Source: Perognathus longimembris pacificus
Taxonomy: Eukaryota; Chordata; Mammalia; Rodentia; Heteromyidae
Reading direction: 5' to 3'
DNA: 64,000 bases
NCBI RefSeq assembly: GCF_023159225.1
Contig: NC_063174.1
Coordinates: 39,343,691 to 39,407,690, forward strand
Shown: one piece after another, positions 57,171 to 64,000 of the stretch
Layout of the letters: each line of letters starts with the position of its first letter
Numbering within the stretch: position 1 is the first letter of the stretch
The notes under the pieces: generated by a model
Told to the model about the DNA's origin: nothing
What the model saw: only the letters and a program-made list of their open reading frames with translations
Databases searched by the model: none
Position numbers and translations under genes: made by a program

Positions 57171-58298
57171 TTCCGGTCTTGCTCTTTCTTTTGGGCTCTG
57201 GCTATTGTAGTTTCTTTCTGTTTCTGTCTGTGTGTCCTGTATGATTTCTGTTGGGTGGGAGTCCCCTCTTAGAATTTGCTGTAGGGCTGGTTTTTTATTC
57301 ACATACTCCTTTAGATCCTCTTTGCTATGGAAAGACCTGGTTTTCCCCTTGAATATGAACTCCAGCTTCACTGGATATTTTGTTTTAGGTTGGCAATTGT
57401 TGGCCTGTAGGACTTGGATGGTGTTCTTCCATTCTCTTCGCTCGTGGTAGGTTTGTGTGGAGAGGTCTGCTGTTATTCGGATCCTCTTCCCATTGTAATA
57501 AATTTCTTTCTTCGCTTTGGCTGCATTCAAAATTTGCTGTTTATTCTTGAGATCTGAAGTCTTTAATATTATGTGCCTTGGCGTGGCTTTTCTAGGATCT
57601 GGTTGGCCAGGTGTCCTATAGGCTTCGGTTACCTGGATGGTGTCCCTTGTGAGATTGGAGAAGTTTTCTGCAATCACTTTATTGAGAATATTTTGAAGCC
57701 CTCTGCTCTGGTATTCGGCTCCTTCTTCTATTCCAATTATGTGCAGATTATATCTCTTGTCTTTGTCCACTAGCTCCTGGATTAGTCTGCCCTGGAGCTT
57801 TACCGTTTCTTGGAGTGTGGTAATTTTCTGGTTCTTATCGGCTGCATATTGGTCCAAGAGAGAGATTCTGGCTTCCATATGGTCAATTCTTTGTGCTGTG
57901 GACTCAAGTGCAGAGTTTATGGATGTCAGAGAGCTATTTATGGTTGCCAGATCAGCTCTGATCGTGGAAATTTCTTCCTTTAAAGAGTTGTATTTTAAAT
58001 CTATTTTTTCATGCATTTCACTTCTCAGGATGTTAAGGTCTTCTTTGACGGAGGTTTGCACTATATTCATTTTTGCTTCCATTTCTTTCTTGACTTCCTG
58101 GATGTCCTTCGAGACTTCTACTCTGAACTCCTGGAATTGTTTCCTGATTTCATTTCTGAGGCTTTCCATCATTTCTGCTAACATAGCCTCCATTGTTTTT
58201 TTATTCTCCATCTCCTCTTCAGTCGTGCTGCTTTTTGGAGCTGGCGAGTTGGCTTGCCCTTTGATGAAATTTGTTATATTTCTTTGTGATTTGTGCAT
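57162..58298 (-). CDS. L1 ORF1p (RNA-binding retrotransposon protein), intact 378 codons
   Basis: Open from ATG (58298) to TGA (57162-57164). ORF1p is the trimeric RNA-binding chaperone that coats L1 RNA in the cytoplasm. Residues about 25-150 form a long heptad-rich coiled coil (KTMEAMLAEMMESLRNEI through STAQRIDHMEARISLL). The central RRM follows (RYNLHIIGIEEGAE, about residues 183-196), with EAYRTPGQPDPRKATPRHII (about 226-245) at its end. The C-terminal domain contains RIRITADLSTQTYHERREWK (about 274-293) and YPVKLEFIFKGKTRSF. Length is a little above the usual range for rodent and human ORF1p; the last 40 or so residues after PALQQIL are least family-like, and a deletion breakpoint lies just past the stop. 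The intact frame indicates youth or chance survival. Its partner ORF2 is broken. Confidence 0.93.
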   Translation of the reverse strand: MHKSQRNITNFIKGQANSPAPKSSTTEEEMENKKTMEAMLAEMMESLRNEIRKQFQEFRVEVSKDIQEVKKEMEAKMNIVQTSVKEDLNILRSEMHEKIDLKYNSLKEEISTIRADLATINSSLTSINSALESTAQRIDHMEARISLLDQYAADKNQKITTLQETVKLQGRLIQELVDKDKRYNLHIIGIEEGAEYQSRGLQNILNKVIAENFSNLTRDTIQVTEAYRTPGQPDPRKATPRHIILKTSDLKNKQQILNAAKAKKEIYYNGKRIRITADLSTQTYHERREWKNTIQVLQANNCQPKTKYPVKLEFIFKGKTRSFHSKEDLKEYVNKKPALQQILRGDSHPTEIIQDTQTETERNYNSQSPKERARPEDQ

Positions 58299-58737
58299 CT
58301 GGAGATTTGTGGGTGGCTTCCCTGGTTTGGCTTTGTGCTGGTTCCCACTGGTCCATCAGTGGGAGACTTGTTTGTGTCCTGGCTCTGGGTTTGAGTTTGG
58401 CTGTTGAACCTTACTGCCCAATGGGTGAACGTGACCATCTCGGTTGTTGCCGAGGTGGTCACCCTCACTGCACTTGGGGGTGGGTAGGTTCTGTGTCTTT
58501 CTCTGCGGGATAGTGTCCTGCCTCTGTGTTGTGCTGACCCTAGCGTACCCCTGGTGGGGGTTTGCTGGTCGCTGATTCAGTGTGGTGTGGAGGCTTTTCT
58601 CTTCTTTGTTTCTTTTTTCCACTTGGTATCTTGGTCAGGGGAGCTCACCTCTCAGGCGGTTCACCCTCCTGTGTGGATTGTTCGGGGCTGGTGTTGTTGA
58701 GGGGCAGCCCACCCACTTGTGTGAAATTTGCCAATCT

Positions 58738-58844
58738 GAGTGGGTACTGCCGCTGGGGGGCTCTGCCCTCCTGTGCGGGTGCACCTATCAGAGCGGGCGC
58801 TGCCACTGGGGGGCCCTGCCCACCTGTGCGGGGTACACCTACCA
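58738..58844. repeat. Two 53/54-bp tandem units in the L1 5' UTR
   Basis: Unit 1 58738-58790 (gagtgggtactgccgctggg... gcacctatca), unit 2 58791-58844 (gagcgggcgctgccactggg... acacctacca). Partial units appear to flank them (around 58,700 and from 58845). This resembles, without implied homology, the monomer arrays of mouse L1 promoters. Confidence 0.85.
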
Positions 58845-59258
58845 GAGCGAGCCCCAGGTTGTTGGGGTGTGCTTGTGCCCTCCTGCGAGTTTTCTTTGGG
58901 GGCAGTATGTGTGGGCCCCAGTGAGATCAAGTGCCCAGGCGCGAGTTGGCGCCCACAGACTGCGCCTCCACTGTGAGGCGGGCATGTGATTGGGCCCAGG
59001 TGTCCCTGCTGGGCTAGTATTGCCCACCAGCGCGCCTGTGACTTTTGTTCAAAAAGTCAGCAAGGACCAGGCGCCTCAGGTGGGGCTTCCAATGTCTGCC
59101 AGTCCCTGGGCCCCTGTTGGGAAGGGGGCAGGGCCAGTGCGCCGGTTCAGGCTCCAGTGCTGCCTTGGCGCTGCTCCACCCCTCCCCTGCTAGCTCCTGT
59201 GTCCTCTCAGAGTCTGAAGGGACTTTTTGCCGCCTGATTTGGGGGTTCTTGTCCCCTT

Positions 59259-59277
59259 GGGGTGGGGAGGGGGAGGG
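59259..59277 (+). other. G-quadruplex-forming motif antisense to the L1 5' UTR
   Basis: ggggtggggagggggaggg has four G runs of at least three with single-base loops, a strong G4 consensus on the strand antisense to the L1. Confidence 0.85.
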
Positions 59278-59679
59278 AGGCAGCTCTAGCTTCTTTGTAG
59301 GGTTTGGGTCTCTGATAGCTGGTCTCCCATTGGGGGAGGGTACATGGAGTCTTGCTATCTGGACTCTGCGCTCCTGGCGTGACTTTTCGGCAGTCGGTTT
59401 GTTGGCGCCGGGTCCCCTTTCCCAGCCTGGCCCTGTTCAGGCCAGGGTCGGCAGGTGGGGGGAGGGTACCCCAGAGATTTTCCGGCTCTGTGCAAGTTAT
59501 AGGCTCTTCTGTTTTTGTTCTTTTTCATTTCCTGTGTTTCTCTTTTGCTTCAGGCTGCTGGGTTTGCTGGGTTCTTGATGGGGTGTTGGGTGCTGGAGTT
59601 CCCAGCTCGCTGTTCAGTTGGAGCGAGTTGGGGTGCCTCCCTATTGTGGCGGTGCCATCTTCCTCTTCCAGAAGTTTCT

Positions 59680-61840
59680 GATTTACTAAATGAGGGGAAT
59701 AAAACAGCCAATCCTTCTTGATCACAGATCCTGTGTTTGTGAACTCACTACTTGTGAAAATCTATTGGCAACCACAAAATTGCCCCTCACAATGCTTTTG
59801 CGATCATTTTAAAACATGAATAGAGTTTTTATGATCATTTGCAGACATGAATGGAGTCATAAAAGCTGAAACACTCAACATGCATGTTTCCAGTTAAAGT
59901 CAAACAATGTGCCCCTTGGTTTCTTTGTGGCAGCTCCTCTACTCTAAACAAGTATCCTTTTCATAGTGTACTTAGGGTTCTTTACATTGTTTGTGCTTTT
60001 TACTGCTAATTTCATATGTAAAATGTTGAAACATAGTACCAAAGTGTCCAACCAGCCTAAGCATAAGACTGTGATATGGTTGATAGAGAAAATATACATG
60101 GTAGATAAGCTTCACCAAAATGTAAATTAGGTGCTGTTGGCCATGAGTCCAATAGTAGTGAACCAACAACAACTATAAAGTAAAAATGCCTTTAAACAGA
60201 AACACAGGTATGACTTGATTAGACATTTCAAAATGAAAATATTGTGACCAGGAGCTCTCAGAAAGCTAACCCAGTATTCCCCTAGGAGCAATCCTTCCGT
60301 GTTTACTACTTCATTCTTTATAATAGCATTATGGAACAGAACTAGGACTAGATTGTACCTGTCTCTTAGGGTTGTCATGAAGATCCATATCTAGATGTGC
60401 AAACTATCTTGCACTGTGGTTCGGCATTATGTTCATCACCACTACAAATACAAACTTGAGAAACTCACCAACACTGTTTAATTTACGTACTATTGCCCAC
60501 TATTTCAACTCAAAAGCTCTCTACATTGTGAGAACTCTGCTCAGACTTTGGCTCCTCACATTCACATTTTTAAAAAAAGAAATAAAAGTGTATTAAAATG
60601 CATGCAGTTTGGAATAATTTTTTCGCTTACCATCCTGTCATGCACATCCCTGTGTGTTAGGACACAGCTTTCACTGCCCTGGTCCTGTTGACTGAAAGTG
60701 TTGAAAACTTTCTTCCTGAGATGACTTAAGAGCAGAACTTCCTAAGGATTGATTTATCTCTCACCATACAGACAAGCCTTAAAATTCTGTGATTAATTGT
60801 GAAAAAATATAACTTGCTGAGAGCAATAGAAAAAAGACTCTTATCTAGCAGAGAATTTATTATGCAATCTTTTTCTCTCTGGTAGAACACTATGTTTTAG
60901 ATCAGAGGGTTGGTGTCATTATTCACTGAGCCCCGGAGGACAACAAAGAAACAGTCATTCTCATCTTAGTGAGAATGGTTGCCTAACACAGGGGCAGGCA
61001 TCACTTTCTGTAAAAGCCTAGAAAATTAATATGTGTGTTAATTTGTGAACTCTATGGTCTCAGTGTTTACTTTCTTATAATTATTCATCGCTACCATCGA
61101 AACTGAAAGTAGTCATGGATAACACTTCCGTCAATGAGTGTGGCTGTTTGCCAATAAAACTATTTATAGTTAAGGGACAATTGCAAACAGGATAGGCCTG
61201 AATATCAAAGTGGGCAGATTATTACTTTATTTCCCCACTAACTTCTAGTACTGTATGTCAGACCTTGTACTGGTTATAGTAATATTAACAAGAGTAGAAA
61301 AGCAAGGTTGTCCATGCATATTAAATGATCATGTAAATTAACAGATACAGATGTTGGTAGATGATGCAAAGGAAGAGAACAGTGAACAGTAAGATTACAT
61401 GAGGAAGCCAGACACTCAGTTTAGAGACAGAGCAGTACTTTGGTGCTATAACAAGGACTTCAATGACATAATAGGACCTTGACCATTGTGGACTAAGTAA
61501 TTTTCATTAACGGAACTTCAGACTTCTGCCTAGAAGTAAGTAGATGCCCTTTCTGACTAGAATGTCAATGATCACTCAGCCATTTGACCAACTGAGAGGC
61601 TTTTTATCTTGAAGTCATAGTCCTACATTGACCTTTCAAACTTTACAATATCTGTGGCATCAGCCTTCTCATTGCAAAACTCATATATTTGTGGGTGTTT
61701 TCTTGGGGGGAGGATAGGGGCTTTCTTATCACCACACTTGCTAGCTCTTTATTTGTTCACTTGATGCTGGATTTATTATTACAATTACTCACTTCCTTTG
61801 TCAGTTTTAAAATATGCTTTTTGTTTAATTAGTTTTTCTG

Positions 61841-61842
<2 letters not shown>
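59680..61842. other. Unique AT-rich sequence, about 2.2 kb, nothing recognised
   Basis: No exon, RNA gene or interspersed repeat could be supported. Confidence 0.5.

Positions 61843-61886
<44 letters not shown>
61843..61886. repeat. (GA)22 microsatellite
   Basis: Uninterrupted GA repeat of 44 bp. Confidence 0.97.
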
Positions 61887-61889
<3 letters not shown>

Positions 61890-62014
61890 TATGTGGTTTA
61901 GTCTCAGGGTTGTCCTTGGCCCTGGGCGTTTTCTGGTAATTTAAAGGTAAGCCAGGGCCACATATCCAGTGGTTATATGAGATGTGGAATCTTATTCATA
62001 AAAATACAGATCCA

Positions 62015-62450
62015 GGAGCTGGGAATATGGCCTAGTGGCAAGAGTGCTTGCCTCGTATACACAAAGCCCTGGGTTCAATTCTCCAGCACCACATATATAG
62101 AAAACGGCCAGAGGGCTGGGGATATAGCCTAGTGGCAAGAGTGCCTGCCTCGGATACACGAGGCCCTAGGTTCGATTCCCCAGCACCACATATACAGAAA
62201 ACGGCCAGAAGCGGCGCTGTGGCTCAAGTGGCGGAGTGCTAGCCTTGAGCGGGAAGAAGCCAGGGACAGTGCTCAGGCCCGGAGTCCAAGGCCCAGGACT
62301 GGCCAAAAAAAAAAAAAAAAAAAAAAAAAAGAAAACGGCCAGAAGTGGTGCTGTGGCTCAAGTGGCAGAGTGCTAGCCTTGAGCAAAAAGAAGCCAGGGA
62401 CAGTGCTCAGGCCCTGAGTTCAAGCTCCAGGACTGGCAAAAAAACAAAAC
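62015..62450 (+). mobile_element. ID-ID dimeric SINE interrupted by a younger SINE
   Basis: Left monomer 62015-62112 and right monomer 62331-62440 belong to one element. Its 15-bp TSD aaaaatacagatcca is at 62000-62014 and 62451-62465. The left monomer's B box is slightly changed (ggttcaattct). The tail is A-rich with C interruptions. Confidence 0.95.
62113..62330 (+). mobile_element. Nested young ID-ID dimeric SINE with pure poly(A)
   Basis: Complete dimer with an exact B box and A26 tail (62305-62330). Flanked by the 13-bp TSD gaaaacggccaga (62100-62112 and 62331-62343), which is itself SINE sequence. It shares the variants gatatagcc, ccctaggttcg and gagcgggaagaag with the copy at 2089. Confidence 0.96.
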
Positions 62451-62465
62451 AAAAATACAGATCCA

Positions 62466-62999
62466 CACCCCTTCATACCCACATAGCTATTCCTCTTTGG
62501 TTTTTTTATCCACTGCACATATTTTTCTTCCTCTTCAAATTCTCAGTTTTTTTTCCTTAAACTTTGCCAGACAACTTATTCATCCTCAATCCTCAAGAAC
62601 CTTTCTCCTCCTGCGCACTCCTTGTCCTGGCCCTGCTGGGGCCGCCAGGGAGGGCCTGGCAGACACATGCCTCCATAGTGAGTGAACTTCTTTCCTCGGG
62701 AGAACTGCAAGTGGCTTCAGGAAAGGGCACTTGTTCTCTCAAACAGGTAAAGAAAATGTGTTTCTTTTTAGCATCTTAAATGTCATTATTTTAAACACAT
62801 TTCACAAGCAAGAACCCTCTTACACCACACACAATTCCATAACCAAAGTGTTTGATTTTATGAATATTCTTCACCCATTCATACTGTCTTACCTCAATAA
62901 AATCTGCAACCCAAGATATGGTGAGGAGAAAATAGTCTACTGCGGTGTACTCTAATGACAAGTTTTGGGTTTAGTCACTAGTTTCTTTTCTTTTCCTTC
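62466..62999. other. Unique sequence, nothing recognised
   Basis: No feature recognised; frames of at most 74 codons. Confidence 0.45.
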
Positions 63000-63210
63000 T
63001 TTGAAAGTACTGAGGTTGGAACTCAGAGCCTTATATTTGCTAGGCAGGTGCTCTACCTATTGCTGAACCACAACTCTGGTCCCTGTTTGCATTGGTTGTT
63101 TTTGAAATAGGATTTCACTTTCTATGCATGCATAGGCTATGGTCCTCTTATTCTTTTGTTTCCTGCCATAGCTGGGTTGACAGACACACCACCATGCCCA
63201 GCTTTTACTG
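63000..63210 (-). mobile_element. Old ID/B1 composite SINE, reverse orientation
   Basis: gtactgaggttggaactcag, gctaggcaggtgctctacct and attgctgaaccacaactctg (ID complement), then aataggatttcactttctat and agctgggttgacagacacac (B1 complement). Confidence 0.78.
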
Positions 63211-63221
63211 AGATGGAGTAT

Positions 63222-63335
63222 TGTGAACTTTTTTTTTTTTTTTGCCTTGACTGGCTTAGAACCACAATCCTTCCAATCTCAGAAGCCTCCCAAGAAGCTA
63301 GGACTATAGGCATGATCCACCAGCATCTGGCAAGT
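63222..63335 (-). mobile_element. B1-type monomer, reverse orientation
   Basis: Poly(T) at 63229-63243, then ccttgactggcttagaacca, tcagaagcctcccaagaagc and taggactataggcatgatcc (B1 complement). Confidence 0.8.
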
Positions 63336-63554
63336 CATTTATTTCTTTAAGGAAAAGAAGATTTCCTCATGCTTTGTCTCTGTGAAATCAGAGGGGAAGT
63401 CCAAGTGAATAACTCAATATCTTTTCAAGGGGAAAATGAGCATGTAAATCCTTTGCTTAAGATCATTTGCGGTTTCTCAGAGGTGTTAGAGTTAAGGGCT
63501 GGAACTGCCAAATTTAAGGAAGTATCAAAGAAGCAAGTAATCAGGAAAAGTAAT

Positions 63555-63917
63555 AGTTCATGTTACTATAACAAAATGCCAGAGGGTAGATGCTATATAA
63601 AAGAAAAAGAAAGAGGTTTATTTAATCACAATCTTGAAGATCCAAGATCTTGGTGCTGGCATTTGCCTTTCTCTGCTGAGTTGCTTCTGGCTATATGACA
63701 ATAGGATCAGAGATAGCATCATGATCTGAGACCCTAAAAGAGGAAAAGATCTCAAAGTGAGATAAGAAGCTACAGCACAAAGTAAGGCTGCTGAACTTAA
63801 TTATAACAACCAATTCTTGTGAAAACTAACCTAGTGTCACAGGACTTGCATAATCAATTTGTGAAGGTGGCCTGATTTCCTTCCACCAAAACCTACTGTG
63901 TAAAGATTCCACCACTT
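63555..63917 (-). mobile_element. MaLR (MST/ORR1-type) LTR, reverse orientation
   Basis: The order gttactataacaaaatgcca, gctatataaaagaaaaagaa, agaggtttatttaatcacaa, tggtgctggcatttgccttt, tataacaaccaattcttgtg, aaaactaacc is that of reverse-oriented MST/THE/ORR1-like LTRs (ataacaaaataccacagac... aaagaaaagaggtttattt... ataacaaccca.tct). Subfamily not determined and no TSD found. Confidence 0.65.
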
Positions 63918-64000
63918 TAAGCTGGACACATCGGCACATGCCTATAATCCCAGCACTCAATGGGCTAAGGCATCAGGACTAAGGATTAGAACACAAATTG
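63918..64000 (+). mobile_element. B1-type SINE running off the window end
   Basis: agctggacacatcggcacat, gcctataatcccagcactca and atgggctaaggcatcaggac match the B1 left end; the element is cut by the end of the window. Confidence 0.8.

Larger units (their letters stand above)
58299..59668 (-). promoter_or_regulatory. L1 5' UTR / internal promoter region
   Basis: About 1.37 kb of GC- and CpG-richer sequence between ORF1 and the 5' TSD, in contrast to the AT-rich surroundings. On the minus strand it begins gaagaggaagatggcaccgc; AAGATGGC (59654-59661) matches the YY1-type site found at the start of human L1. It contains 53/54-bp tandem units (58738-58844). Whether this is a working promoter cannot be told from sequence. 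Confidence 0.8.
54643..59679 (-). mobile_element. Composite L1 locus: 5' UTR, ORF1, deleted ORF2, 3' UTR, with nested and inverted L1 pieces
   Basis: The 11-bp direct repeat cagaagtttct at 54643-54653 and 59669-59679 brackets the locus, and T7 follows the left copy, as for a minus-strand L1. From right to left: 5' UTR (to about 58299), ORF1, ORF2 remnant (to 56031), 3' UTR with a nested younger L1 tail (55518-55959), and an inverted plus-strand L1 fragment (54682-55136). Without the nested and inverted pieces the element is about 4.1 kb, short of a full-length L1 of about 6 kb or more, because the 5' part of ORF2 is missing. Confidence 0.85.

Noticed and set aside
57739..58407. 222-codon plus-strand frame as a host gene
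   Set aside because: It is antisense to the L1 ORF1 coiled-coil region and its composition mirrors ORF1 codons.
54682..59668. Twin-priming inversion of a single L1
   Set aside because: Twin priming inverts the 5' segment without duplicating sequence. Here the inverted piece is at the 3' side and its sequence is also present in the sense part with clear divergence.
764..62450. tRNA genes suggested by A-box and exact B-box motifs
   Set aside because: The motifs belong to ID-derived SINEs with poly(A) tails and TSDs; the cloverleaf is not kept, so these are not tRNA genes.
1..64000. CRISPR arrays, operons, phage or plasmid modules
   Set aside because: The tandem repeats present are microsatellites, SINE monomers or L1/LTR internal repeats. 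The sequence is plainly vertebrate genomic, and no prokaryotic gene organisation exists.

Overview
The window is eukaryotic, mammalian nuclear DNA, almost certainly from a rodent. Nothing in it looks bacterial, viral or plasmid-borne. The evidence is the repeat content: 7SL-derived B1-like monomers fused to ID (tRNA-Ala-like) monomers, young ID-ID dimeric SINEs with exact target-site duplications (TSDs), L1 LINEs, MaLR/ERVL-type LTRs, two ERV1-type solo LTRs and many (CA)n, (GA)n and poly(A) tracts. The ID-dimer SINE, with its head like gctggggatatggcctagtg and tail like ccaggactggcaaaa, is from memory most like SINEs of Geomyoidea (pocket mice, kangaroo rats, pocket gophers). That placement is inference and needs a repeat-library search.

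No host protein-coding exon, tRNA, rRNA or other RNA gene could be supported. The window reads as intergenic or intronic sequence. The only convincing coding sequences belong to L1: an uninterrupted 378-codon ORF1 (57,162-58,298, minus), the ORF2 remnant of the same element, and ORF2 C-terminal pieces at about 39,996-40,776 (minus) and 54,682-55,042 (plus).

Layout. 1-2.5 kb: a SINE cluster, one SINE inside an ancient L1. 2.5-8.5 kb: mostly unique, with (GA)30, a degraded MaLR-like LTR and older SINEs. 8.5-23.7 kb: SINEs, microsatellites, an MLT1-type LTR (11.2-11.6 kb), an ERVL-type LTR (13.4-13.9 kb) and an old L1 3' end (17.3-17.6 kb). 23.7-29.6 kb: two related ERV1-like solo LTRs, each inside a B1-ID SINE and each with a 4-bp TSD. 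29.6-38 kb: unique DNA, a small unclassified retroposon family, a 127-bp L1 3'-end insertion and several SINEs. 38-40.8 kb: a young 5'-truncated L1 whose TSD encloses about 1.5 kb of extra downstream sequence, the signature of 3' transduction. 40.8-54.6 kb: unique DNA with SINEs, an 85-bp tandem duplication and microsatellites. 54.6-59.7 kb: a composite L1 that keeps its 5' UTR and ORF1 but has lost the 5' part of ORF2, carries a nested younger L1 tail and abuts an inverted L1 fragment. 59.7-64 kb: unique DNA, a SINE inside a SINE, and a MaLR-type LTR near the end.

The functional logic is that of a retrotransposon landscape: L1 supplies the machinery, SINEs and other short retroposons are mobilised in trans, and LTR elements survive only as solo LTRs. 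The most notable observations are the 3'-transduction L1, the ORF1-intact L1 with its repeat-bearing 5' UTR, the paired SINE-embedded solo LTRs, and the three spaced copies of a target motif around 8.5-8.8 kb.
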